From NCBI RefSeq assembly GCF_022829685.1, contig NZ_JAKSYE010000035.1, positions 1 through 41,977 of the forward strand: a DNA stretch of 41,977 nucleotides, given 5' to 3'. Both the position numbers and the translations under genes were made by a program. The DNA comes from Methylobacterium sp. E-045 (GTDB taxonomy: Bacteria; Pseudomonadota; Alphaproteobacteria; Rhizobiales; Beijerinckiaceae). The notes beneath the pieces are model-generated. The model had not been told where the DNA came from. It searched no databases and worked only from the letters and a program-made list of their open reading frames with translations. Shown here piece after piece: positions 17,597 to 25,602 of the stretch. Within the stretch, counting starts at the first letter, position 1; each line of letters begins with the position of its first letter.

Positions 17597-18181
17597 ATGA
17601 CGGTCTATTTCATCCGGCACGGCCAGACGGACTGGAATGCGGAGGGCCGCCTCCAGGGCCAGCGAGACGTACCCCTCAATGCCACGGGCCTGGGCCAGGC
17701 CGAAAGCGTGGCCGAGCGGCTGAAGGCCGTGGCGGGGGCCGGCCTCACCGAGGCGGCGTTCGTCGCGAGCCCGCTCACGCGCACGCGACAGACGATGGAG
17801 GTGCTCCGGGCCAGCCTCGATCTCGCGCCGCGGGACTACGCCGTCGACGCGCGCCTGATGGAGATCAACTTCGGAACCTGGGAGGGTTCGACCTGGGCCG
17901 AGATCCGCCGGCGCGACAGCCGCGGCGCCCTGGCGCGCGACCGGGACCGCTGGGGCTACCGGCCGCCCGGCGAGCATGGCGAGAGCTACGCCATGCTGGT
18001 GGAACGGGTCAGGCCGGCGATCGCGGACCTGCGACGGCCGGCTGTCATCGTCGCCCATGGCGGGGTCGCCCGCGCCATCCTGGTGATCCTCGGCTATACC
18101 AGCATCCGCGAGGCCCCGCGGATGGGCATCCGGCAGGGCAGCGTCCTCGTCCTCGACCGGTCCCGCTGGCGCTGGGCGTGA
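17597..18181 (+). CDS. Histidine phosphatase (phosphoglycerate mutase-like)
   Basis: The 194-residue protein starts MTVYFIRHGQTDWN, with the RHG motif whose histidine is phosphorylated in this superfamily. LQGQRDVPLNATGLGQAESVAERL, SPLTRTRQTMEVL and MEINFGTWEGSTWAEI follow, and the second catalytic histidine lies in VIVAHGGVARAIL. It is a broad phosphatase or GpmB-like cofactor-independent-looking member; the true substrate is unknown. The upstream in-frame extension overlaps the promoter region of the divergent PPK2 gene and is not conserved. The 182 bp between the two divergent genes contain TTCCGGAAAAGC twice (17478-17489 and 17555-17566). Confidence 0.85.
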   Translation: MTVYFIRHGQTDWNAEGRLQGQRDVPLNATGLGQAESVAERLKAVAGAGLTEAAFVASPLTRTRQTMEVLRASLDLAPRDYAVDARLMEINFGTWEGSTWAEIRRRDSRGALARDRDRWGYRPPGEHGESYAMLVERVRPAIADLRRPAVIVAHGGVARAILVILGYTSIREAPRMGIRQGSVLVLDRSRWRWA

Positions 18182-18185
18182 CGCG

Positions 18186-18352
18186 CTTTCTCCGCGAAGA
18201 CCGGTTCTAGGCGGCTCGGCAAACGTGCTAAGCGGGCTCGCATCGGCAGGCCGACGCTTTCTTTGCTTAGGTTTTGCCCTCGCTCAGGTTTTCGGAGTGT
18301 CGCAGGGTTTTGGACGCAAGACCGGTGACCACTTTTGCGAAACCTGCTTAGA
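18186..18352. repeat. Interspersed-type intergenic repeats before the peptide synthetase
   Basis: Two short sequences, GCGCTTTCTCCGCGAAGACC near 18185 and a segment from GGACGCAAGACCGGT to CTTTTGCGAAACC at about 18312-18345, look like the palindromic intergenic elements I recall from Rhizobiales chromosomes. The second contains CGCAA facing TTGCG. Between them AGGTTTT occurs twice (about 18270 and 18287). The 273-bp spacer has no gene and must hold the promoter of the synthetase. Confidence 0.4.
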
Positions 18353-18454
18353 CGGCGCGACCATAGCGGGGCGCCGCGATTTCGGCACGATCCGGGCGCC
18401 TAACCCGGCCAAAAGGACGGTCTCGCAGCGGCGGGCCCGGCAGCGGAGCATCGG

Positions 18455-21400
18455 ATGAGCAGTCTCGCCGAGACGACCCGGCCTCGGGCGGAGTCGCGTG
18501 TGGACAAGGCCGAAGGTGACGAGACCGTGTCCGGCGCCGGAGCGCCGGAGCGGAAGGCCGTGCTGCGCGGGGAGAGCCGGCCGGACCTTATCCGGGACGA
18601 GGTTCTGGGCGAAATCTTTTCCGACAGCGCCCGCCTGCGCCCCGACCATCCGGCCATCATCGACGGCGCGAGCCGGGACGCGGCCGGTCGTCATCCGAAA
18701 TTCACCTATGCGGAGGTCGAGGCCCGCGCCGTCGCCATCGCCCGTGGCCTCGCCCATCGCGGCATCGGCCCCGGCGACGTGGTCGGCCTCTGGATGGCGC
18801 GCGGCCCCGACCTCCTGATCGCCCAGGTCGGCATCACGATGTCGGGAGCGGCATGGCTCCCCTTCGATGCCGAGGCTCCCGCCGACCGCGTGGCGGTGTG
18901 CCTCGACGATGCGGGAGCCAAGCTCCTCCTTGTCTCGCCCGCCCTCGCGCCTCAGGCGCCCACGGGTACCCCGGCCCTGACGACGGAGGCGCTTCTCGCC
19001 GAGGTGCCGGCGGATGCGCCGCGCCCCGATCCGCGCGGCGCCGGCCTCACGCCCACGCATCCGGCCTATCTGATCTACACCTCGGGCTCGACGGGATTGC
19101 CCAAGGGCATCGTCATCAGCCACGCCAACATCTGCCACTTCCTGCGCTCGGGGAACGCCCTCTACGGCATGCGGCCGGACGACGTGGTGTTCCAGGGCGC
19201 CTCGGTGGCGTTCGATCTCTCCATGGAGGAGATCTGGGTTCCCTACCTCGTCGGAGCGACGCTGTTCGTGGCGAGCCCGGCGATGATGGGCGATGTCGAG
19301 GCACTGCCCGACATCCTGACGCAGAACCGCGTCACCGTGCTCGACACGGTGCCGACGCTGCTCGCCATGCTGTCCCAGACGCTGCCGAGCGTCCGCCTCG
19401 TGCTGCTGGGCGGCGAGGCCCTGCCCGAGCCCCTGGTGGCCCGCTGGGCCACGGGATCGCGAAAGCTGTTCAACACCTACGGTCCGACCGAGGCCACGGT
19501 GGTGGCCACCGCCGCCGAGATGCGGCCGGGCGAGCCCGTCACGATCGGCGGGCCGATCCCGAACTATTCCGTCTACGTCGCCAGCGAGGGCCTGGAGCTG
19601 CTCGGGCCGGGCCAGCAGGGGGAACTCCTCATCGGCGGCCCGGGCGTCGCCAAGGGCTATCTCCAGCGTCCAGAGCTGACCGCGGAGAAATTCGTCGCCA
19701 ACCCGTTCTCCTCCGATGGGACAGACCCGGTTCTCTACCGCTCGGGCGATGCGGTCTCCCTCGATACGCAGGGGCGGATCGTCTTCCACGGCCGCATCGA
19801 CGACCAGGTCAAGATCCGCGGATTCCGGGTGGAGCTCGGCGAGATCGAATCCCGCATCCAGGCGCAGGCCGGCATCAACCAGGCGGCGGTGGTCCTGCGT
19901 CAGGACGACGGCGTCGACCGGCTCGTCGCCTTCCTGATTCCGGAGCGGGGAACGGAGTTCGACAAGGGCGCCCTGCGCCACACCCTCGCCGAACAGATGC
20001 CGCCCTACATGGTGCCGGGGCATTTCGAGGTGGTGGAGGTGCTGCCCCGCCTCACCTCCGGCAAGGTCGACCGCAAGGCCCTGCGCATCGCGACGCTGAC
20101 CGTGGCCGACCTGTCGGGCGAGCAGGAACTGCCCGACAACGAGACCGAGGCGGCGATGCTGGCCGCGGCCAAGCAGGTGTTCGGCAACCAGCCGATCCCG
20201 TTCGAGGCCGACTTCTTCACCGATCTCGGCGGGCACTCGTTGCTGGCCGCCCGCTTCGTCGGCGCGGTGCGCGAGGCCCCGGCTCTGGCCGCCATCACCC
20301 TGCAGGACGTCTATACCAGGCGCACGCTGCGGGCGATGTCGGAGGCGCTGATCGAGCGCACCGGCGGCGTCGGCACGCAGATGGCAGTGCGCGACCTCGG
20401 ATTCGCGACCCCGCCGCTCCTGCGCCGGATCCTGTGCGGCGCGGCTCAGGCGGCGGCCCTGCCCTTCGTCATCGCGCTGGCCACATCGCAATGGCTCGGC
20501 ATCTTCGTCACCTACCTGCTGCTCACCGGCGGCTCGCTCGGGTTCTTCGGCGAGATGGCGGTGCTGCTCCTCGTCTATATCGGCATCAACGCCGTCACCG
20601 CCTCCATCGCGGTGGCCGCCAAGTGGCTGATCCTCGGGCGGACGAAGCCCGGCCGCTATCCGCTCTGGGGCGTGTACTACTACCGCTGGTGGCTGACACA
20701 GCGGCTGACCCCCCTCGTCCACGTGAAGTGGCTCCAGGGCTCGCCGGCCATCGCCATCTACCTGCGCCTGCTGGGCGCGAAGATCGGCGAGGACGCCCTC
20801 ATCTCCGACATCGAGGTCGGCGCCCCCGACCTCCTCAGCGTCGGGGCGGGCGCCTCGCTCGGCGGCCGCCTCGTTATCGCCAATGCCGAGATCGTCGGCA
20901 ACGAACTCGTCATCGGCCCCGTCAGCATCGGCGCGGATGTGGCCATCGGCACCTCCTGCGTCATCGGCCCCGAGACCACGATCGGCGATTTCGCCGAGAT
21001 CGCCGACCTCACCACCATCCCCACCGGCACCGTGGTGGGACGCGCCGAGCAATGGGACGGCTCGCCCGGACGCAAGGTCGGCATGGCCGACCCCGCCGAC
21101 CTGCCCGAGGCCGCCCAGGCCTCGCCCCGCCGGCGCGCGGGGTTCCTGGCCGTCTACGCCTTCCTGCTCGCGGCGATCCCGGCCGTGGGGCTGCTGCCGA
21201 TCTTCCCGGCCTTCTACATCTTCGACCAGCTCAGCGATTCGCTCAGCGACATCACCGACATCGACTACCACTGGTACCTGCCGCTGCTGACCTGGCCCAC
21301 CGCCATGCTGATGACGGCGGGCACGGTGCTCCTCATCGCCGGCATCCGCTGGCTCGTCCTGCCGCGGGTCTCGTCGGGCACCTACTCGATCCATAGCGGC

Positions 21401-22555
21401 TTCTACCTGCGCAAGTGGGCGGTGGCGCTCGCCGCGGAAGTGACCCTGGAGACGCTCTCCTCGCTCTTCGCCACGGTCTACATGCGGGCCTGGTACCGGA
21501 TGATGGGCGCGCGGATGGGGCAGGGGGCGGAGATCTCCACCAACCTCGCCGGCCGCTACGATCTCGCCGACATCGGCGCGCGCAACTTCATCGCGGACGA
21601 AGTCGTGTTCGGCGAGGAGGAGATCCGCCGGGGCTGGATGCACATGCATCCCGTGAGCACCGGCGCCCGCGTTTTCGTCGGTAACGACGCCGTGGTGCCG
21701 CCGGGCGCCGTGATCCCCGACGACATGCTGGTGGGCATCAAGTCGAAGCCGCCCGCCAACGACCTGATGGCGCCGGGGGATACGTGGTTCGGCTCGCCAC
21801 CGATCAAGCTGCCCTCGCGCCAGAAGGTCGACCTCGGCTCCAACGCGCAGACCTACGAGCCGGGTATGGGCCCCAAGCTCCGGCGCGGCATCTTCGAGGC
21901 GTTCTCGACCTCGTTCTCGCCGATGCTGTTCATCACGCTGGCGATCTCGGCCATCGACTTCTACTTCTACCCCGCCATCCTGGCGCAGGACTGGACCGGC
22001 CTCGCCGTCAGCTTCGTCGTCGTCAGCGTCGCCATCGCCTTCATCCAGTCCTTCACCGTGATCGGAGTGAAATGGCTGCTGATGGGCGTGTACCAGCCCG
22101 GCATGCGGCCGATGTGGTCGTGGTGGGCCATGCGCACGGAGGCCGTGGCCGTGCTGTACTGGGGCCTGGCCGGCAAGGTGCTGCTGGAGCATCTGGTCGG
22201 CACGCCGTTCCTGCCCTGGATGCTGCGCCTCCTCGGGGTCAAGGTCGGCCAGGGTGTCTGCATGCTCACCACCGATATCACCGAGTTCGACTGCGTCACC
22301 ATCGGCGACTATTCGGTGATCAACCGGACCTCGGCCCTGCAGACCCATCTCTACGAGGACCGGATCATGAAGGTCGGCCGGGTGGTGGTGGGCGAGGGCG
22401 TGTCGGTGGGGGCCTTCTCGACGGTCCTCTACGACACCAAGGTCGGCGACTATGCGCGGCTTCGCCCGCTCACCATCGTGATGAAGGGCGAGTCGATCCC
22501 GAGCCATTCGGAATGGGAGGGCGCGCCGGCGGTTCCGGTGGTGCACGCGGCGTAG
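18455..22555 (+). CDS. Pls/PosA-like non-ribosomal peptide synthetase
   Basis: The 1366-residue protein has one adenylation domain (about 50-540), one carrier domain (about 555-635) and a long membrane-bound C-terminal region. Adenylation motifs include IYTSGSTGLPKG (about 205-216), NTYGPTEATV, YRSGDAV, KIRGFRVELGEIE and LTSGKVDRKAL. The carrier serine is in LGGHSLLAARF near residue 595. The rest holds three left-handed beta-helix modules (about 770-870, 1018-1105, 1260-1362) with about six membrane segments between them, as in epsilon-poly-lysine synthetase Pls. No condensation or thioesterase domain is present. Such enzymes build homo-oligomers of basic amino acids or short isopeptides. Aligned by eye with GrsA, the pocket reads D-L-E-D-L-G-T-V-V-K; its two acidic residues suit a basic amino acid (inference). 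Confidence 0.88.
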   Translation: MSSLAETTRPRAESRVDKAEGDETVSGAGAPERKAVLRGESRPDLIRDEVLGEIFSDSARLRPDHPAIIDGASRDAAGRHPKFTYAEVEARAVAIARGLAHRGIGPGDVVGLWMARGPDLLIAQVGITMSGAAWLPFDAEAPADRVAVCLDDAGAKLLLVSPALAPQAPTGTPALTTEALLAEVPADAPRPDPRGAGLTPTHPAYLIYTSGSTGLPKGIVISHANICHFLRSGNALYGMRPDDVVFQGASVAFDLSMEEIWVPYLVGATLFVASPAMMGDVEALPDILTQNRVTVLDTVPTLLAMLSQTLPSVRLVLLGGEALPEPLVARWATGSRKLFNTYGPTEATVVATAAEMRPGEPVTIGGPIPNYSVYVASEGLELLGPGQQGELLIGGPGVAKGYLQRPELTAEKFVANPFSSDGTDPVLYRSGDAVSLDTQGRIVFHGRIDDQVKIRGFRVELGEIESRIQAQAGINQAAVVLRQDDGVDRLVAFLIPERGTEFDKGALRHTLAEQMPPYMVPGHFEVVEVLPRLTSGKVDRKALRIATLTVADLSGEQELPDNETEAAMLAAAKQVFGNQPIPFEADFFTDLGGHSLLAARFVGAVREAPALAAITLQDVYTRRTLRAMSEALIERTGGVGTQMAVRDLGFATPPLLRRILCGAAQAAALPFVIALATSQWLGIFVTYLLLTGGSLGFFGEMAVLLLVYIGINAVTASIAVAAKWLILGRTKPGRYPLWGVYYYRWWLTQRLTPLVHVKWLQGSPAIAIYLRLLGAKIGEDALISDIEVGAPDLLSVGAGASLGGRLVIANAEIVGNELVIGPVSIGADVAIGTSCVIGPETTIGDFAEIADLTTIPTGTVVGRAEQWDGSPGRKVGMADPADLPEAAQASPRRRAGFLAVYAFLLAAIPAVGLLPIFPAFYIFDQLSDSLSDITDIDYHWYLPLLTWPTAMLMTAGTVLLIAGIRWLVLPRVSSGTYSIHSGFYLRKWAVALAAEVTLETLSSLFATVYMRAWYRMMGARMGQGAEISTNLAGRYDLADIGARNFIADEVVFGEEEIRRGWMHMHPVSTGARVFVGNDAVVPPGAVIPDDMLVGIKSKPPANDLMAPGDTWFGSPPIKLPSRQKVDLGSNAQTYEPGMGPKLRRGIFEAFSTSFSPMLFITLAISAIDFYFYPAILAQDWTGLAVSFVVVSVAIAFIQSFTVIGVKWLLMGVYQPGMRPMWSWWAMRTEAVAVLYWGLAGKVLLEHLVGTPFLPWMLRLLGVKVGQGVCMLTTDITEFDCVTIGDYSVINRTSALQTHLYEDRIMKVGRVVVGEGVSVGAFSTVLYDTKVGDYARLRPLTIVMKGESIPSHSEWEGAPAVPVVHAA

Positions 22556-22595
22556 GTTGCCTCGTCTCCCTGGACCCTTCTCCGGGACATGGTAT

Positions 22596-22614
22596 CTTGG
22601 TCAGCATGACCAAG
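22596..22614. promoter_or_regulatory. Perfect palindrome over the antitoxin start codon
   Basis: CTTGGTCA-GCA-TGACCAAG is an exact 8-bp inverted repeat with a 3-base spacer. The antitoxin ATG (22606-22608) lies inside it. Placement and symmetry fit an autoregulatory operator for the Phd-type antitoxin. In the mRNA it could also form a small hairpin that hides the start codon. Confidence 0.75.
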
Positions 22615-22899
22615 TCGTCGAAACAATCCGGGCCGCAGCGTCAGCCGGGCCCCTGGCTTCTGCAGGATGCCAAGGCGCGGTTCGGCGAACTCGTCCGCCG
22701 TGTCCATAGCGAAGGTCCGCAGTATGTGACGGTTCGGGGTCGCGATGAGGTGGTGGTGATCTCGGCCGAGGAGTTCAGGCGCCTGAAGGGCGATCGTGAC
22801 GGCCGGGCCCTGATCGCCGTCATGCAATCCAGCCCGCAAGTGGACGTCGATCTCGAGCCGGCCCGCCTGGTCATGCCGGTGCGCGACGTCACTCTGTGA
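22606..22899 (+). CDS. Phd/YefM-family antitoxin
   Basis: The 97-residue protein has the Phd/YefM fold signature WLLQDAKARFGELVRRVHSEGPQYVTVRGRDEVVVISAEEFRRL, starting near residue 16. The N-terminal half binds DNA as a dimer; the C-terminal tail (from about residue 65, QSSPQVDVDLEPAR) should neutralise the toxin. Its stop overlaps the toxin start (GTGA), giving tight coupling. The ATG at 22606 sits inside a perfect palindrome. No strong Shine-Dalgarno is present (GGTATCTTGG precedes it), so translation may be weak or regulated by occupancy of that site. Confidence 0.9.
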   Translation: MTKSSKQSGPQRQPGPWLLQDAKARFGELVRRVHSEGPQYVTVRGRDEVVVISAEEFRRLKGDRDGRALIAVMQSSPQVDVDLEPARLVMPVRDVTL

Positions 22900-23336
22900 C
22901 CGGCTGGCTTCTCGACACCAACATTCTCTCCGAGCTGCGCCGTCCCAAGCCGGAACGCCGCGTCCTCGACTTCGTCGCGAGCCAACCCCTCGACCGTCTC
23001 CACGTCAGCACGGCGACGCTCGCCGAAATCCGCTTCGGGATCGAACGGGTCGCGGAGGCGAGTCGCCGGGCCGAATTAAACGAGTGGCTCGCGCTGGAGG
23101 TTCGGCCGCTCTTCGCACACAGGGTGCTGGAGATCACGGAGGACGTCATGTTCACGTGGCGCCTGCTCGTGGAGGAGGGCCGAAAGGCGGGACACACGTT
23201 CCCTCAGCCGGATCTCATCATCGCGGCGACGGCTCTCCATCACCGGCTGACGATCGTCACCCGCGATGTTGCGGATTATCGGAAGACCCGCGTCGCGATC
23301 CTTAACCCCTGGGTTGATCCGTGGCCGGAGGCTTGA
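22896..23336 (+). CDS. vapC: VapC-type PIN-domain toxin
   Basis: The 146-residue protein is a PIN-domain ribonuclease with the acidic active-site set intact: Asp7 in WLLDTNILSEL, Glu44 in TLAEIRFG, Asp106 in QPDLIIAAT, and Asp124 in TRDVADY. VapC toxins cleave specific RNAs, often initiator tRNA or rRNA, when the antitoxin is degraded. Translation starts at a GTG that overlaps the antitoxin stop by four bases. The antitoxin is of the Phd rather than the AbrB-like VapB type, a common mix. All key residues are present, so the toxin is probably active. Confidence 0.9.
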   Translation: MTGWLLDTNILSELRRPKPERRVLDFVASQPLDRLHVSTATLAEIRFGIERVAEASRRAELNEWLALEVRPLFAHRVLEITEDVMFTWRLLVEEGRKAGHTFPQPDLIIAATALHHRLTIVTRDVADYRKTRVAILNPWVDPWPEA

Positions 23337-23380
23337 TTGCCGATGGTCGGGGCGACCCGGGACAACCGGCAATCAAGCCT
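23329..23380 (+). terminator. Hairpin terminator of the toxin-antitoxin operon
   Basis: AGGCTTGATTGCCG at 23329-23342 pairs perfectly with CGGCAATCAAGCCT at 23367-23380. The 24-base interior can pair further (GTCGGG with CCCGAC-like bases). The upstream arm contains the vapC stop codon. There is no T tail. It also faces the convergent hydrolase gene ending at 23444. Confidence 0.75.
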
Positions 23381-23443
23381 CGGTGACACCGACTGGCGCA
23401 GCGGGGCGCCCGTCGAGATCGGCTCGGCCCGGCGATACCGGTC

Positions 23444-24100
23444 TCAGCCAACCTGATCCTTCGGGCCGAGCCGCTTGTCGAGATAGGTGTCGACCGTCTG
23501 GGTCAGCTCGTCGACCTTGCCGTCGAAGAAGTGGTTGGCGCCGTCCACTACCTGATGCTCGATGATGACGCCCTTCTGCACCTTCACCTTCTCGATCACC
23601 GGCATGACCTCGCGGGCCGGGGCCACCCGGTCCTCGGAGCCGTGCACGAACAGGCCGGAGGAGGGGCAAGGAGCGAGGAAGGTGAAGTCGTAGCGGTTGG
23701 CCATGGCCGCGATGGAGATGAAGCCCTCGATCTCGGGGCGGCGCATCAGCAGCTGCATGCCGATCCATGAGCCGAACGAGACGCCGGCGATCCAGCACGC
23801 CCGCGCTTCGGGGTTGACCGACTGCACCCAGTCGAGGGCCGAGGCCGCATCGGACAACTCGCCGGTGCCATGGTCGAAATTGCCCTGGCTGCGGCCGACG
23901 CCGCGGAAATTGAAGCGGAGCGCCGCGAAGCCGCGATTGGCGAAGGTGTAGAAAAGATTGTACACGATCTGATTGTTCATCGTGCCCCCGAACTGGGGGT
24001 GCGGATGCAGCACGATCGCGATCGGCGCGCCCTTCTTCTTGGGCGCCTGGTAGCGCCCCTCGAGACGGCCGGCGGGTCCGGTGAAGATGACTTCGGGCAT
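23444..24100 (-). CDS. Alpha/beta hydrolase (dienelactone hydrolase-like)
   Basis: The 218-residue protein shows an alpha/beta hydrolase fold: IAIVLHPHPQFGGTMNNQIV carrying the oxyanion region, LRFNFRGVGRSQG, the nucleophile elbow GVSFGSW (serine in G-x-S-x-G), the acid-region VHGSEDRVAP, and the catalytic His in VVDGANHFF. This is the YfhR/COG2945-like family of small cytoplasmic hydrolases, substrate unknown. The ATG at 24100 gives MPEVIFTGPAGRLEGRY, preceded by GGAAAG. The gene is divergent from the SUF operon; its 5' end is only 96 bp from the iron-box pair, so it could share the control. Confidence 0.85.
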   Translation of the reverse strand: MPEVIFTGPAGRLEGRYQAPKKKGAPIAIVLHPHPQFGGTMNNQIVYNLFYTFANRGFAALRFNFRGVGRSQGNFDHGTGELSDAASALDWVQSVNPEARACWIAGVSFGSWIGMQLLMRRPEIEGFISIAAMANRYDFTFLAPCPSSGLFVHGSEDRVAPAREVMPVIEKVKVQKGVIIEHQVVDGANHFFDGKVDELTQTVDTYLDKRLGPKDQVG

Positions 24101-24163
24101 GGTCTTTCCAAAACTCCTGGCGCCGCAGTGCGAGGGCAACCCATCCTTGTGGGACAACGCGCC

Positions 24164-24191
24164 TTGACTCGCTGCGCCGCACTCTTAAAAA
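24164..24191 (+). promoter_or_regulatory. Candidate promoter of the SUF operon
   Basis: TTGACT at 24164-24169 and TAAAAA at 24186-24191 are separated by 16 bp. They match the sigma-70 pattern fairly well and lie directly upstream of the iron control boxes, so transcription would begin about where the first box starts. The leader to the first start codon would be about 170 bases. Confidence 0.5.
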
Positions 24192-24195
24192 CGCT

Positions 24196-24231
24196 CTTAG
24201 AATAATTCTAGGTTATTAGAATGATTCTAAA
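24196..24231. promoter_or_regulatory. Two tandem iron control elements (Irr-type boxes)
   Basis: CTTAGAA-TAA-TTCTAGG at 24196-24212 and ATTAGAA-TGA-TTCTAAA at 24215-24231 both match the rhizobial ICE consensus TTTAGAA-N3-TTCTAAA, recognised by the haem-responsive Irr repressor. They are 19 bp apart centre to centre, overlap the expected transcription start, and lie in an AT-rich island within very GC-rich DNA. Irr control of Fe-S assembly in response to iron follows by inference. Confidence 0.75.
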
Positions 24232-24366
24232 CTAGGTCGGTTCGAGAGATCTCGGATCGGTCGCCTCCAGAAGCTCGGCGCTTGGCGAAGACGTGTCGTT
24301 CCGGCGCCTTAGCATGATGACGGGGGGCAAAAGCAAGGAAATGTCGGTTCGGACCTTGACCAACGC

Positions 24367-25527
24367 ATGAGTGTTTCGCGCGCCTATCTCGACCACAACG
24401 CGACATCGCCGGTTCGTCCGGAGGTGGCGGCGGCGGTCGCGCGGGCGCTCGAACTGCCGGGCAACCCCTCGTCGATCCATCGCGAGGGACGCAACGCCAA
24501 GGCCGCGCTGGAAGCGGCACGCGAGCATGTCGCCGCCCTGGTCGGCGCCGGCCGCGGCCGCGTCGTTTTCACCAGCGGCGGCACCGAGGCGGCCAATGCG
24601 GTCCTGTCGGGTGCGCTGACCAAGGCCGGACGCCCCATGCCGACGCGCCTGCTGATCGGCGCCACCGAGCATCCCTGCGTTACGGCGGGACACCGCTTCG
24701 CGCCGGAATCGGTGGAGGTCGTTCCGGTGCTGCCGTCCGGGCTCATCGATCTCGCCGCCCTGGAACGAAGCCTGGAGCGGGCGGGGGGCGAGGCCGTGCT
24801 GGTCTCCATCCACGCCGCCAACAACGAGACCGGCGTGATCCAGCCCCTCGCCGAGATCGTCGCCCTGGCCAAAGCGCATGGCCGCGCCCTCGTCCATAGC
24901 GACGCGGTGCAGGCGGTGGGGAAGATGCCCCTGGATTTCGCAGGCCTCGGCCTCGATGCCCTGACCCTGTCCGGGCACAAATTCGCCGCGCCGAAGGGGA
25001 CCGGGGCGATCGTCCTCGCCGAGGACGTCACGTTGGATCAGGCTTTCGTGCGCGGCGGCGGCCAGGAGTCGCGCCAGCGCTGCGGCACGGAGAACCTGCC
25101 GGGCCTCGTCGGATTGGGCGAGGCGGCGCGGATCGCCCGGGCCGGTCTCTCAGGTATCGATGCCGGCCTTCGGGATTCCACGCAAACCGCCCTGCTTCGG
25201 ATCGCCCCGGATGCCGTCGTCTTCGGGAGCGGCGTGGCGCGGCTTCCCAGCACCCTGTGCTTTTCAGTGCCCGGCCTCGATGCGGCGACGGCGCTGATGG
25301 CGCTGGATCTCGCCGGCGTCGCGATCTCGTCCGGATCGGCCTGCTCGTCGGGCAAAGTCGCTCGCTCGACCGTCCTGGCTGCCATGGGCGTGAGCCCCGC
25401 GCTGGCTGCGGGGGCGCTGCGCGTCAGTTTCGGCTGGAACAGCACGGAAAGTGACCGCTCACGCTTCCTCACGGCCTTCGAACGGCATGTGGGGACCCTA
25501 TATCAACGGCGAGGGCAGGCGGCCTGA
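24367..25527 (+). CDS. Cysteine desulfurase (NifS/IscS-type) of the SUF operon
   Basis: The 386-residue PLP enzyme begins YLDHNATSPVRPEV and has FTSGGTEAANAVL, HAANNETGVIQPL, the PLP lysine Lys205 in LSGHKFAAPKG, and the sulfur-carrying Cys326 in ISSGSACSSGKV. It takes sulfur from cysteine as a persulfide for cluster assembly. It is the first gene after the iron boxes, 75 bp before sufB, and is distinct from SufS further down the operon. It belongs to the group I (IscS/NifS) type judged by the long Cys loop. No Rrf2/IscR regulator precedes it, unlike many alphaproteobacterial suf operons. Confidence 0.93.
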   Translation: MSVSRAYLDHNATSPVRPEVAAAVARALELPGNPSSIHREGRNAKAALEAAREHVAALVGAGRGRVVFTSGGTEAANAVLSGALTKAGRPMPTRLLIGATEHPCVTAGHRFAPESVEVVPVLPSGLIDLAALERSLERAGGEAVLVSIHAANNETGVIQPLAEIVALAKAHGRALVHSDAVQAVGKMPLDFAGLGLDALTLSGHKFAAPKGTGAIVLAEDVTLDQAFVRGGGQESRQRCGTENLPGLVGLGEAARIARAGLSGIDAGLRDSTQTALLRIAPDAVVFGSGVARLPSTLCFSVPGLDAATALMALDLAGVAISSGSACSSGKVARSTVLAAMGVSPALAAGALRVSFGWNSTESDRSRFLTAFERHVGTLYQRRGQAA

Positions 25528-25602
25528 CGCGCCGTCCATCCCAAGCCATCCTCTCGCGAAAACCCCCGGCCCTTGACGCCGGTGTAGGTCAGGAGACGTG
25601 CA

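Noticed and set aside
18284..22546. A 1420-codon open frame on the minus strand opposite the peptide synthetase
   Set aside because: It is a shadow of the high-GC gene: rich in His, Arg, Gly and Asp with no domain, while the plus strand has complete synthetase motifs.
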